From: Rhizobium aethiopicum
Lineage (GTDB): Bacteria; Pseudomonadota; Alphaproteobacteria; Rhizobiales; Rhizobiaceae
Direction: 5' to 3'
Length of the DNA stretch: 64,000 nucleotides
Assembly: GCF_900094625.1 (NCBI RefSeq)
Contig: NZ_FMAJ01000010.1
Coordinates: 62,001 to 126,000, forward strand
The translations under genes and the position numbers were made by a program. Below the pieces are notes generated by a model that was not told the DNA's origin, ran no database searches, and was given only the letters and a program-made list of their open reading frames with translations. Positions 15,877-26,746 of this stretch are shown here, piece by piece (the first letter of the stretch is position 1; the number at the start of each line of letters is the position of its first letter).

Positions 15877-17469
15877 ATGGCGCTCAGTTTCATTAAAAAG
15901 GTCTTCACCTTCGGCAAGCCGGCTGACACGCCTGTGCCAGAGCCTGTGGAACGGGAGCTCGAGCCGCGCTCGCGCGACGAAGACCTGCCGATTGCGGATG
16001 ATCCGGTTCTTCCCGAGGAAATGGATACGGCCGGCGGACCGGCTGCTGATATTGACGAGGGCGGGGTCGAGGAGACTGTTGCTGATGTCGAACCCTCGAT
16101 CCTGCCGACTGCGGACCAGCTGAGCGATATCGGCGTCGTGCCGCTTTCATTGCTGGAGGCCGAGGCGGCAGCGGAAGTGCAGGCCGAAATCCAGGCGCCC
16201 GTCGAAACCGTTGCGGAAATACCCCCCTCCGTCTCTCCGGGACATCTCCCCCAAAAGGGGGGAGATCGTTCGGAGCTCAAGGCGCCGGCTCCGATCGAGG
16301 AGACCGCGGAAGCCGCAGACGCGCTTCCGGAAGAGATTTCGCCCGAGCTTGATGTGGAGCACGAGATTGCCGTTCAGCCGATCTCCCCTCCTGTGGGGGA
16401 GATGCCCGGCAGGGCAGAGGGGGGTATCACACCCGCCGAGCCTTCGGAGACGACCGCGGAACGGCCGAAGGCTGAATCTCCCATTCTCCCAAAAGGCTTC
16501 GCAACCGCCCCGAAGGTCGCCGAACCCGAACCGGTTGCCCTGCAGCCGAAACTCAGCTGGTTCCAGCGCCTGCGCAACGGCCTCGCGCGCACCTCCTCGC
16601 AACTGACCGGCCAGATCACTGCGCTCTTCACCAAGCGCAAGCTCGACGACGAGACGCTGCAGGATCTCGAGGACCTGCTGATCCAGGCCGACCTCGGCGT
16701 CGAGACGGCGCTGCGCGTAACCGATACGCTGGCGTCCGAGCGCTATGGCAAGGATGTGACCGGCGAGGATGTCAGCCGTATCATGGCGTCCGAAATCGCC
16801 AAGGTTTTGAAGCCTGTCGCCAAGCCGCTGCAACTCGATCTCTCGCACAAACCTCATGTCATCCTCGTCGTCGGCGTCAACGGCACCGGCAAGACGACGA
16901 CGATCGGCAAGCTGGCTGCGAAGCTCTCCGGCGCCGGGCTGAAGGTGATGCTGGCTGCCGGCGACACGTTCCGAGCGGCGGCGATCGAGCAGCTGAAGAT
17001 CTGGGCCGAGCGCACCAATTCCGAATTCATCGGCACCAAGCTCGGGGCTGACGCCGCCGGCCTTGCCTATGACGCCTTCGAACAGGCCAAGGCGAAAAAA
17101 TGCGACGTGCTGATCGTCGATACGGCCGGCCGGCTGCAGAACAAGGCCGAACTGATGGCCGAGCTCGAGAAGATCGTGCGCGTGCTCGGCAAGCTCGATC
17201 CCGATGCGCCGCACACCGTGCTGCAGACGCTCGACGCCACGACCGGTCAGAATGCGCTGAGCCAGGTCGAGATTTTCCGCAATGTCGCCGGCGTCAACGG
17301 TTTGATCATGACCAAGCTCGACGGCACCGCCCGCGGCGGCATCCTCGTCGCGATTTCCGCCAAGCACAAGCTGCCGGTCTATTTCATCGGCGTCGGCGAG
17401 GGTGTGGACGATCTGGAGCCGTTCGAGGCCGAGGATTTCGCCCATGCCATTGCCGGGCTCGGGCAATGA
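15877..17469 (+). CDS. ftsY: Signal recognition particle receptor FtsY
   Basis: A 530-aa SRP receptor GTPase that docks Ffh-ribosome complexes at the membrane. Residues 1-230 form the variable acidic A region; the NG domain follows with GVNGTGKTTTIGKLA, DTFRAAAIEQL, DTAGR and TKLDGTARGG, ending EPFEAEDFAHAIAGLG. Two family A repeat modules lie in frame in the A region and encode IPPSVSPGHLPQKGGDR and PISPPVGEMPGRAEGGIT. These are the same palindromic DNA read in opposite orientations. The reading frame is unbroken, so the protein is expected to be functional. Confidence 0.95.
   Translation: MALSFIKKVFTFGKPADTPVPEPVERELEPRSRDEDLPIADDPVLPEEMDTAGGPAADIDEGGVEETVADVEPSILPTADQLSDIGVVPLSLLEAEAAAEVQAEIQAPVETVAEIPPSVSPGHLPQKGGDRSELKAPAPIEETAEAADALPEEISPELDVEHEIAVQPISPPVGEMPGRAEGGITPAEPSETTAERPKAESPILPKGFATAPKVAEPEPVALQPKLSWFQRLRNGLARTSSQLTGQITALFTKRKLDDETLQDLEDLLIQADLGVETALRVTDTLASERYGKDVTGEDVSRIMASEIAKVLKPVAKPLQLDLSHKPHVILVVGVNGTGKTTTIGKLAAKLSGAGLKVMLAAGDTFRAAAIEQLKIWAERTNSEFIGTKLGADAAGLAYDAFEQAKAKKCDVLIVDTAGRLQNKAELMAELEKIVRVLGKLDPDAPHTVLQTLDATTGQNALSQVEIFRNVAGVNGLIMTKLDGTARGGILVAISAKHKLPVYFIGVGEGVDDLEPFEAEDFAHAIAGLGQ
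16220..16268 (+). repeat. Family A palindromic module inside ftsY (left)
   Basis: About 49 bp starting TACCCCCCTCCG and ending in the hairpin CATCTCCCCC/GGGGGGAGAT. The same module occurs inverted at 16379-16426 and as a pair at 21083-21267. It encodes residues about 115-131 of FtsY without breaking the frame. Confidence 0.85.
16379..16426 (-). repeat. Family A palindromic module inside ftsY (right, inverted)
   Basis: The inverted partner of the left module: read on the minus strand it starts TACCCCCCTCTGCCCTGCC and ends with the ATCTCCCCC/GGGGAGAT hairpin. The outer ends of the two modules span 207 bp, a multiple of three. The DNA between them is unlike the DNA between the ccm copies. Confidence 0.85.
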
Positions 17470-17547
17470 TGCCACAGATATGCCGCCGAAAGCCTGCAAG
17501 GGACGGTCGGGAAACGGGTTTTCAGCAATAGCAGGTTTGAAGAACGC

Positions 17548-18192
17548 ATGACTACCGAAAGCGATATCACCCCGAGCGCGGCCGACCGCCATCATCCGAT
17601 GCTGAAACTGGCACTGGAACTCGGGCCGCTGATGATCTTCTTTTTTGCCAATCTGCGCGGTCAGTGGCTGGTGGAAAGATTTCCCGCCCTTTCCGAACTG
17701 GGCGGCCCACTGTTCGTCGCGACAGGGCTTTTCATGGCCGCGACGGTGATTTCGCTTGTGGTTTCGAAGATCGTGCTCGGCCATCTGCCGATCATGCCGT
17801 TCGTCTCCGGCATCGTCGTCGTCATCTTCGGCTCGCTGTCGATCTGGCTGCAGAACGAGACCTTCATCAAGATGAAGCCCACCATCGTCAACACGCTCTT
17901 CGGGGTGGCGCTGCTCGGCGGGCTTGCATTCGGCAGGTCGCTGCTCGGCTACGTCTTCAACGCCGCCTTCCAGCTCGATGCCGAAGGCTGGCGCAAACTC
18001 ACCAGCCGCTGGGGCGTCTTCTTCCTGTTCCTCGCTGTGCTGAACGAAGTTGTCTGGCGCAATTTTTCGGATGATACCTGGGTCGCCTTCAAGGTCTGGG
18101 GCACAATGCCGATCACCATCATCTTCACGCTGGCGCAGATGCCGCTGGTGCTGAAGCATAGCGTCAATCTGGAAACGGGCAGCGAAAAGTGA
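17548..18192 (+). CDS. yciB: Septation protein A / YciB family membrane protein
   Basis: A 214-aa polytopic inner-membrane protein (five or more hydrophobic segments) of the IspZ/YciB family, linked to cell-envelope synthesis and septation. Typical blocks: LELGPLMIFFFANLRG, FMAATVISLVVSKI, LPIMPFVSGIVV and the C-terminal FKVWGTMPITIIFTLAQMP. The order ftsY then this gene is common in Rhizobiales. Its last codons overlap the GTG start of the next gene by 4 bp. Confidence 0.9.
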   Translation: MTTESDITPSAADRHHPMLKLALELGPLMIFFFANLRGQWLVERFPALSELGGPLFVATGLFMAATVISLVVSKIVLGHLPIMPFVSGIVVVIFGSLSIWLQNETFIKMKPTIVNTLFGVALLGGLAFGRSLLGYVFNAAFQLDAEGWRKLTSRWGVFFLFLAVLNEVVWRNFSDDTWVAFKVWGTMPITIIFTLAQMPLVLKHSVNLETGSEK

Positions 18193-18776
18193 GCGCAGCG
18201 GACGCCGAATATCGCGTAAGACAGCAGACCTTCTGGTTGGTCGCCTGTCTCGCCGTTCTAGTTGCCCAGGTCGTCGCCGAATATCTGATGGGTCGCGTGC
18301 CGATCTGCGCCTGCGGCTATGTCAAGCTGTGGGAGGGCGGGGTCAATACCAGCGGCAATTCGCAGCATCTGTCGGACTGGTACACCCCGTCGCATATCAT
18401 CCACGGCTTCCTGTTCTACGGCCTCGCCCACTTGGTCCTGCGCCGCAAGCCGCTGGCGGCAAAGCTGCTGCTGGCGCTGTTCATTGAAGCCAGTTGGGAA
18501 CTGCTGGAGAATTCGCCTCTCATTATCGACCGCTACCGCACGGCGACGATCGCGCTCGATTATTACGGCGACAGCATCCTGAATTCGGCGATGGACACCG
18601 TCTTCATGTGCCTCGGCTTCTTCTTCGCCTGGCGCGCGCCGGTGGCGCTGACAGTGGCGATCGCCATCTTTTTCGAGATTTTCACCGGTTACGTGATCCG
18701 CGACAACCTGACGCTCAATGTCGTGATGCTGATCTGGCCGGTGGAGGCGATCAAGGTCTGGCAGGGTGGGGGTTGA
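18189..18776 (+). CDS. DUF2585 (UPF0314) family membrane protein
   Basis: A 195-aa integral membrane protein of the DUF2585 family, whose role is unknown. Conserved features visible: ICACGYVKLWEG, then QHLSDWYTPSHIIHGF, ALFIEASWELLENSPLIIDRYR and YYGDSILNSAMDT. The paired Cys, the His residues and the acidic WELLEN block suggest a metal- or lipid-related enzyme, but this is a guess. The GTG start overlaps yciB, so expression is coupled to it. Confidence 0.82.
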   Translation: MSAADAEYRVRQQTFWLVACLAVLVAQVVAEYLMGRVPICACGYVKLWEGGVNTSGNSQHLSDWYTPSHIIHGFLFYGLAHLVLRRKPLAAKLLLALFIEASWELLENSPLIIDRYRTATIALDYYGDSILNSAMDTVFMCLGFFFAWRAPVALTVAIAIFFEIFTGYVIRDNLTLNVVMLIWPVEAIKVWQGGG

Positions 18777-18812
18777 TTCCGCATTGCGGGAGGCCCCTCT
18801 CCCAAGAGAAAC

Positions 18813-19418
18813 TTACGAGGCCGGCTTCCCCAACGCCTTTTCCATCGCCGGAAATAGCCCTTCCTTGAGGCTGATATCATCGAAGGGGCCGACCCGCTTG
18901 TAGAGGATGGTGCCGTCGGGGCCGACCAGATAGCTTTCCGGAATGCCGTAGACGCCCCAATCGATCGCCGCCTTGCCGTTCGGATCGACGCCGATCGCCT
19001 TAAAGGGATTGCCGAGTTCGCCGAGGAAGCGGAGCGCGTTCTCGTTCTTGTCCTTGTAATTGATGGCGACGATGTTCAGTCGGCCATCTTTCGCCAGTTC
19101 CTTCAGAATAGGATGCTCGTCGCGGCAGGGGATGCACCAGGAGGCGAAGACGTTCACGAGGGTCAGCTTGCCGATGATCGCCGCGTCGGTCAGCGGCGGC
19201 AGGTTGGCGCCTTCGAGCGGTGGAAGGTTCAGCGACGGCGCCTTGGTGCCGATCAGGGCGGAAGGAATTTCGGCAATGTTCTTACCGTGAAAATCCTGGT
19301 CGTAGAGCATCTTGGCAGCCGTCGCCGCAATGCCGCCGAACACGATCAGCGGCAGAAGCGCCAACGCATAGCGGCCAAATCCGCGTGGCTTGGCCCTTGT
19401 GTCGGGCGTCTCGATCAT
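18813..19418 (-). CDS. ccmG: Cytochrome c maturation thioredoxin CcmG/CycY (DsbE)
   Basis: A 201-aa membrane-anchored periplasmic thiol reductase that keeps apocytochrome c cysteines reduced for haem attachment. One N-terminal membrane anchor (YALALLPLIVFGGIAATAA) is followed by a thioredoxin fold with the active site VNVFASWCIPCRDEH and the cis-Pro region YGIPESYLVGPDG. Its ATG overlaps the ccmD stop (ATGA). Last of the ccmABCDG series. Confidence 0.92.
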   Translation of the reverse strand: MIETPDTRAKPRGFGRYALALLPLIVFGGIAATAAKMLYDQDFHGKNIAEIPSALIGTKAPSLNLPPLEGANLPPLTDAAIIGKLTLVNVFASWCIPCRDEHPILKELAKDGRLNIVAINYKDKNENALRFLGELGNPFKAIGVDPNGKAAIDWGVYGIPESYLVGPDGTILYKRVGPFDDISLKEGLFPAMEKALGKPAS

Positions 19419-19582
19419 TCGCCGTCCTTTGGCCGCGCCGAACGGCGGCGGATGCCGGCGGCCTCGAGCGCTGCAAGCTCTCGGCGACGTGCCCGGCCGT
19501 CGGCCCAGGTCCACAGGATGATGGCGATCGTCACTACGGCGGCGATGCCATAGGATGCATAGACATAGAAGGCGTGGATCAC
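19415..19582 (-). CDS. ccmD: Haem exporter protein CcmD
   Basis: A 55-aa small membrane protein, starting at GTG: MIHAFYVYASYGIAAVVTI, then AIILWTWADGRARRRELAAL. One transmembrane helix followed by a basic cytoplasmic stretch is the CcmD pattern; the protein helps release holo-CcmE from the CcmABC complex. It starts 3 bp after the ccmC stop and overlaps ccmG by 4 bp. Confidence 0.88.
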   Translation of the reverse strand: MIHAFYVYASYGIAAVVTIAIILWTWADGRARRRELAALEAAGIRRRSARPKDGE

Positions 19583-19585
19583 GGC

Positions 19586-20347
19586 CTATTCCTCCCGGCT
19601 GGCCATGCGGGCGGCGAGACGGCGCTGGGCGGCGACGCGGCGGCGCCAGATCTCGTTTCTCATCGCCATGATGTGCAGCGTGAAGAAGAGCAGCGTGAAG
19701 GCGATCGCCATGGCGAAAAGCGGACGCAGGAATTCCGGATCGATTGCCGGGCCGCCGAGGCGCATTACGCTTGCCGGCTGATGCAGCGTGTTCCACCAGT
19801 CGACCGAGAATTTGATGATCGGGATGTTGACGAAGCCGACCAGGATGAGCACGGCGGAAACGCGCGCCGCCTTTGACGGGTCATCGATGGCGCGGCTGAG
19901 CGCAATCAGTCCGAGATACATCAGAAAGAGGATGAAAACAGAGGTCAGCCTGGCATCCCAGACCCACCATGTCCCCCACATCGGTTTGCCCCAGAGAGAG
20001 CCGGTGACGAGCGCAAGCAGGGTGAAGGCGGCGCCGAGCGGGGCTGCGGCCTTGGCGGAGACATCGGCGAGCGGATGGCGCCAGACGAGCGTGCCGATCG
20101 CCGAAACGCTCATGATCGTGTAGCACATCATCGAAAGCCAGGCCGAGGGCACATGGACATACATGATGCGCACGGTCTCGCCCTGCTGGTAATCGCCTGC
20201 GGTGGCGAAGCTCAGATAGAGGCCGGCCGCGAAACAGAGAGTGGTGATGCCGGCCATCCAGGGAATGATGCGCGCCGCCAGCGCCAGAAACCGCGTCGGG
20301 TTGGCGAGACCGCTGAATTTGCTGGTGGCAAGGCTCGTTTGGCTCAT
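19586..20347 (-). CDS. ccmC: Haem transporter/ligase CcmC
   Basis: A 253-aa membrane protein with six predicted helices and the tryptophan-rich haem-handling motif WGKPMWGTWWVWDARLTS. The flanking His in MYVHVPSAW and in the later WNTLHQPAS are the expected haem ligands. It passes haem to CcmE. Third in the ccm series. Confidence 0.95.
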   Translation of the reverse strand: MSQTSLATSKFSGLANPTRFLALAARIIPWMAGITTLCFAAGLYLSFATAGDYQQGETVRIMYVHVPSAWLSMMCYTIMSVSAIGTLVWRHPLADVSAKAAAPLGAAFTLLALVTGSLWGKPMWGTWWVWDARLTSVFILFLMYLGLIALSRAIDDPSKAARVSAVLILVGFVNIPIIKFSVDWWNTLHQPASVMRLGGPAIDPEFLRPLFAMAIAFTLLFFTLHIMAMRNEIWRRRVAAQRRLAARMASREE

Positions 20348-20394
20348 GAGCGCTTCCTTACCTTGATCCGGCTTTTGCCGCAATCGAATGCCGA

Positions 20395-21054
20395 TCAATC
20401 CGCCGTGTTTCGAAGCGCAAGGGCGGCGGCGGCCGGACCGATCACGGCGAAGAAGAGTGTCAACGCAATCAGGATGAGAAAGGGCGGCAGGAATGGCGCC
20501 GGCTCCTCGACTGCGGCATAGGTGGCGCTGACGCCGAAGATCAGCACCGGGATGGTCAGCGGCAGCACGAGGATCGAGACCAGCAGGCCGCCGCGGGGCA
20601 GGGCGACGGCGACGGCAGCGCCGACGGCGCCGATGAAGGTGATCGCCGGCGATCCGACGAAGAGCGTCAGCATCGTGGCGCCGATCGCCGTCTCGTCCAT
20701 ATTCATGAAGAGGCCGAGCAGCGGCGAGGCGATGACCAGCGGCAGACTTGTGGCGGTCCAATGGGCGAAGCATTTGACGAGCACAGTGAGGACAAGCGGG
20801 GTGTCCTGCATCAGCATTAGGTCGAGCGATCCGTCGTCGCGCTCGGCTTGGAACAGGCGGTCGAGGCCGAGAAGGGCCGCGAGCAGCGCGCCGATCCAGA
20901 CGATGGCAGGGCCAATGCGGGAGAGAAGCTTGAGATCCGGGCCGACGCCGAAGGGAATGACGGCGACGACTGTGAGGAAGAACAGCACGCCGATCAACGC
21001 GCCGCCGCCGGCGCGAATCGAGAGTTTGAGGTCGCGGAGGAAGAGGGCGGTCAT
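20395..21054 (-). CDS. ccmB: Haem exporter permease CcmB
   Basis: A 219-aa membrane protein with about six helices, the permease of the CcmAB ABC module. Recognisable parts are the start MTALFLRDLKLSIRAGGG, the LDRLFQAERDDGSLDLMLM loop near residue 70 and KCFAHWTATSLPLVIASP. It follows ccmA after an unusually long gap (229 bp) that holds a pair of family A repeats. Confidence 0.93.
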   Translation of the reverse strand: MTALFLRDLKLSIRAGGGALIGVLFFLTVVAVIPFGVGPDLKLLSRIGPAIVWIGALLAALLGLDRLFQAERDDGSLDLMLMQDTPLVLTVLVKCFAHWTATSLPLVIASPLLGLFMNMDETAIGATMLTLFVGSPAITFIGAVGAAVAVALPRGGLLVSILVLPLTIPVLIFGVSATYAAVEEPAPFLPPFLILIALTLFFAVIGPAAAALALRNTAD

Positions 21055-21082
21055 GCGGGGCGGCTCTCTATGGCGGGCGGGG

Positions 21083-21134
21083 TACCCCCCTCTGCGCTGC
21101 CGGGCATCTCCCCCACAAGGGGGGAGATCGGCAG
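21083..21134 (+). repeat. Family A palindromic module in the ccmA-ccmB gap (left)
   Basis: Starts TACCCCCCTCTGCGCTGCC and ends with the ATCTCCCCC/GGGGGGAGAT hairpin. Near-identical to the modules inside ftsY. Confidence 0.88.
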
Positions 21135-21219
21135 TGGGCGGTCTTTCGCCCTGGTCAAACGCCGCAAATGGCTCCACCCGCTTGGCGGACGAGCAAGAGG
21201 CAAAGCTGGCGCGTCTTGC

Positions 21220-21267
21220 CTATTTCCCTCCTTGGGGGGGAGATGCCCGGCAGCGCAGAGGGGGGTA
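21220..21267 (-). repeat. Family A palindromic module in the ccmA-ccmB gap (right, inverted)
   Basis: The inverted partner of the left module, read from the other strand as TACCCCCCTCTGCGCTGCC. The outer 30 or so bases of the pair are perfect inverted repeats; the inner hairpin has drifted. The total span of the pair is 185 bp. It lies inside the ccm operon. Confidence 0.88.
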
Positions 21268-21283
21268 GCCATACAGAGATACA

Positions 21284-21928
21284 TCAACCCCAGACTCCCT
21301 GATCCACGCCGGCAAAACCCGTCATCTTCAATTCCTGCACATTCTTCAGCCCCAGCGGTTGATGTGTAGCCGCGAGCACGATTCCACCCTCGGCCAGGTG
21401 GCTTTCGATCAATCCGGCAAGCAGCCGGTCGGCACCGGCATCCAGTGCCGCTGTGGGTTCATCGAGGATCCAGACGGGGCGGTGGGCGACGAGCAGCTTG
21501 GCAAAGGCGAAGCGGCGCTGCTGCCCGGCGGAGAGATAACCGAAGGGAAGATGGGTGATCCCCGAGAGGCCGACCGCTTCGGCGGCGTCTTCGACAGGGC
21601 GGCCAGCGGTGGCAGGATGGCCGAGGAAGGACTGCCAAAAATCCAGATTCTCTGCAACTGTAAGTTCATTCTTCATTGCGTTTCGATGGCCGAGGTAGTG
21701 GCTGACCTCGCCGGGATGGCGGCCTTGCAGGCTCTCTTCGTCGCGGAAGATCACCGTGCCTTTTTCCGGCCTCAGAAGACCGGCGGCAACGCGCAGCAAA
21801 GTGGACTTCCCCGATCCATTTTTGCCGGTCAGGACAAGCGCTTCGCCGGCTGCCAAGTGGAAGGAAACGTTTACGAAAATGAGATCCTCACCGCGCCTAG
21901 CAGCCAGATTTTCGGCGGTGAGATGCAT
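21284..21928 (-). CDS. ccmA: Haem exporter ATPase CcmA
   Basis: A 214-aa ABC ATPase: Walker A TGKNGSGKSTLLR, a Q-loop region near YLGHRNAMKNELTV, signature YLSAGQQRRFAFAKLL, Walker B WILDEPTAAL and the H-loop ATHQP. With CcmB it uses ATP to release haem-loaded CcmE. First gene of ccmABCDG, divergent from acnA. Confidence 0.94.
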   Translation of the reverse strand: MHLTAENLAARRGEDLIFVNVSFHLAAGEALVLTGKNGSGKSTLLRVAAGLLRPEKGTVIFRDEESLQGRHPGEVSHYLGHRNAMKNELTVAENLDFWQSFLGHPATAGRPVEDAAEAVGLSGITHLPFGYLSAGQQRRFAFAKLLVAHRPVWILDEPTAALDAGADRLLAGLIESHLAEGGIVLAATHQPLGLKNVQELKMTGFAGVDQGVWG

Positions 21929-22003
21929 GCGTCTGCTCTTTCTTCGTTACGGCTTTCGGCGGGGCCAAAAAATGTCCGATTTTGATCGTTCTCGGGTATG
22001 GCA

Positions 22004-22026
22004 AGTTTTTAGGAAATTATCTATAA
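22004..22026 (+). promoter_or_regulatory. Possible acnA promoter
   Basis: CTATAA at 22021-22026 fits the rhizobial -10; about 17 bp upstream is a weak -35 (ATGGCA). It lies in the 261-bp gap between ccmA and acnA, about 160 bp before the acnA start. Confidence 0.3.
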
Positions 22027-22189
22027 GACCGGCAACCACGCCAGCGGTCGGCGTGAATTTCATCCTTGTGCCGAACTTGGAGCGTCTGTTCCACGTGCGG
22101 ACAGCGGAAATGGCCGTACCCGCATCCTGATGTGCATTAAGTGCATAGGCGTTCGCACGACTGTGTTGGCTATCAGAACGGGGTCTCTC

Positions 22190-24880
<2,691 letters not shown>

Positions 24881-25222
24881 TTTTCAGAGCATGAAAGTGT
24901 GAGCGGTTTTCGGACGACATCATGCTCTTCTTCTTTGATGTAGATCCCAGTTTCAAATTTTAGGCAGGTTCGGCCTAAAATCATCCGGGTCTAGAAGATT
25001 TGATTGATATCGGCCGCCGGAGAGCAGTTTCCGGCGGCTTTTCCTTTGCGGCAGCGGTATTTGCCGGAGGCTCACGATGATTTGTTTCGGGCGCGTTCCG
25101 GCCGAGCCACGGTCTCACCCGTTCGTGATTTTTCGTTTGGGCCCGGAAGGATTATTCGTACGTTCATATCTCAGAGCCTTTGGTTCCAAACGCCGTCGGC
25201 GCTGAAAAAGAGGTGCAGGTGA
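24881..25222. other. Intergenic region between acnA and the DUF1223 gene
   Basis: 342 bp. The first third is the family B repeat. The remainder contains a small CCGCCGGAG...TTCCGGCGG inverted repeat at about 25014-25038 that could end the acnA transcript, and the presumed promoter of the next gene. No coding sequence recognised. Confidence 0.4.
24886..24995 (+). repeat. Family B two-module palindromic repeat (copy 1)
   Basis: Module I is AGAGCATG...CATCATGCTCT, here with an internal 8-base deletion relative to the copy at 33401. Module II is a hairpin TTTTAGGC/GCCTAAAA. The element ends GGGTCTAGA. It lies just after acnA. Confidence 0.8.
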
Positions 25223-25963
25223 ATGTCCCCCCGTTTTTTGATTCCGCTGATCGCCGGCTTAGCTTTTGCAGGCTCGCTGCACGCCGAAGGCGGCAAGCCA
25301 AAAGGCGTCGTCGAACTTTTCACGTCACAGGGTTGCTCCTCCTGTCCTCCCGCTGATGCCGCTTTTCGCAAACTGGTAAACCAGGGCGATGTCATCGCCC
25401 TGGCCTATCACATCGACTACTGGAATTATCTCGGCTGGGCCGATACGCTGAGCTCGAAGGAAAATACCGAGCGGCAATATGGCTATGCCAGGACGATGGG
25501 CCGCAGCAACGTCTATACGCCGCAAGCCATCGTTAACGGACGCGGTCATCTGGCCGGCGCCGACCTGAACGGCATCAACAGCAAGATCGACAGCTACAGC
25601 AGCGAAGGCAACGGCCTGACGGTTCCGGTCAGCGCTGCGATGCGCGGCGATGAGCTGGAGATCAAGATCGGCGCAGGGCAGGGCAAGGCCAATGTCGTGA
25701 TGGTCTATTTCGATAAGGAAAAGACAATCGACGTCGAAAAAGGCGAAAACAGCGGTAAGAAGATCTCCTATCTTCACAGCGTCACCAATGTCGAAACCGT
25801 CGGCATGTGGGACGGCAAGGCGACCAGTCTGACGCTGCCGGCGAGCGTCCTGCAGCGGCCGCAGCTCGAGGGTTGCGCGATCCTGCTGCAGGCAGCGACC
25901 GCGGACGGTGATCCGGCGGCGATTCTCGGCGCGACCGTGGTGATGGCGGGAAAAAACATTTGA
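25223..25963 (+). CDS. DUF1223 secreted protein with thioredoxin-like fold
   Basis: A 246-aa secreted protein. A signal peptide (FLIPLIAGLAFAGSLHAEG) precedes VVELFTSQGCSSCPPADAAF, the hallmark of the DUF1223 family, where CSSC looks like a redox-active CxxC. It continues with IALAYHIDYWNYLGWADTLS, and VYTPQAIVNGRGH supplies a cis-Pro-like segment. The family is widespread in Proteobacteria, and its function is not established. The GTG-like codon just before the ATG and an AGGTG site support this start. Confidence 0.85.
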   Translation: MSPRFLIPLIAGLAFAGSLHAEGGKPKGVVELFTSQGCSSCPPADAAFRKLVNQGDVIALAYHIDYWNYLGWADTLSSKENTERQYGYARTMGRSNVYTPQAIVNGRGHLAGADLNGINSKIDSYSSEGNGLTVPVSAAMRGDELEIKIGAGQGKANVVMVYFDKEKTIDVEKGENSGKKISYLHSVTNVETVGMWDGKATSLTLPASVLQRPQLEGCAILLQAATADGDPAAILGATVVMAGKNI

Positions 25964-26272
25964 TTCATCCGGTTACGGATGAAGTGCCGGGCGGCCCGGC
26001 CGAGCGTATTCGGGGCTGGGGTTAAGGTCGATACGCTCCGCCGGACCCTTTGGCGCGCTGGCGCCAAACCGGGATGCATAAATCCCCTGCAAATGAGGCG
26101 CTGTTTTGACTGAAATGCGGCGGTGCGGAGAAAGCGTCCGTCCTCCCCAGCCCGTCGTGCCTTTCCCGTGGCGTCGCAGTGCGGCCGAATGTGACGGGCC
26201 GCGCTCTTGCAATTTGCGGCCGCTCGGGCAAACTGTCACTCTCCTGTCACAAGCGGAGGCCTTGGAGACCTG
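25964..26272. other. Intergenic region with two perfect hairpins
   Basis: 309 bp. TTCATCCG-GTTA-CGGATGAA (25964-25983) follows the DUF1223 stop by one base or overlaps its edge, and TTTGGCGC-GCTG-GCGCCAAA lies at 26049-26068. Neither has a T-tract. The rest is GC-rich with no recognisable gene on either strand; a small RNA or Rho-type termination region is possible. Confidence 0.35.
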
Positions 26273-26674
26273 ATGACAGATCAGCCGGATTTGCGACACG
26301 GCGAAAGCCGCTCCGTCGACCATAGTTCCTCAGTCGTCGTCGATCTCAGAGAATACAAACAGAGCAAGGACCCGCTTCCGGTGACCTTCCACCGGCGCGA
26401 GCTGGACGCGATCCTCTGGATCTACGGCCGCATGGTCGGTGAGGGTGAATGGCGCGATTACGCCATCGATCATCTCAAAGACAGGGCGGTATTTTCCGTC
26501 TTCAAGCGCTCCGGCGAAATGCCGCTCTTCCGCATCGAAAAGAACCCGAAGCTTGCCGCCAAGCAGGGCGCCTACTCCGTCATCAACGTCAACGGCATGA
26601 TCCTGAAGCGCGGCCATGAGCTGAATCAGGTGCTGAAGGTGTTTGATAAGGCCCTGAAGCTCGTCGACAAATAA
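26273..26674 (+). CDS. DUF2794 family protein
   Basis: A 133-aa cytoplasmic protein of the DUF2794 family, confined to Alphaproteobacteria as far as I know and without a known role. Conserved core: VTFHRRELDAILWIYGRMVGE, EWRDYAIDHLKDRAVFSVFK, MPLFRIEKNPKLAAKQGAYSV and a final helix GHELNQVLKVFDKALKLV. The start follows a GGAG site. A family C repeat begins 12 bp after the stop. Confidence 0.82.
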   Translation: MTDQPDLRHGESRSVDHSSSVVVDLREYKQSKDPLPVTFHRRELDAILWIYGRMVGEGEWRDYAIDHLKDRAVFSVFKRSGEMPLFRIEKNPKLAAKQGAYSVINVNGMILKRGHELNQVLKVFDKALKLVDK

Positions 26675-26685
26675 GCTGTATGAAT

Positions 26686-26746
26686 TCTTTTGTTTTCAGG
26701 CAATCCGGACGGAAGACCGCTTCACACTTTTCCTGGAATTACTCTA
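26686..26746 (+). repeat. Family C repeat (partial copy)
   Basis: Starts TCTTTTGTTTTCAGGCAATC and ends TCCTGGAATTACTCTA, matching the second half of the 2393-2516 element in the other orientation. Its end contains the complement of the TAG stop of the GNAT gene at 26744-26746. Confidence 0.7.

Noticed and set aside
16220..21267. CRISPR-like array from the repeated CTCCCCC units
   Set aside because: There are only two inverted pairs, far apart, with hairpin structure and no regular spacers or cas genes.
21083..21267. Insertion sequence in the ccm operon
   Set aside because: No transposase frame; the 185 bp between the outer inverted ends fits a short non-autonomous repeat instead.
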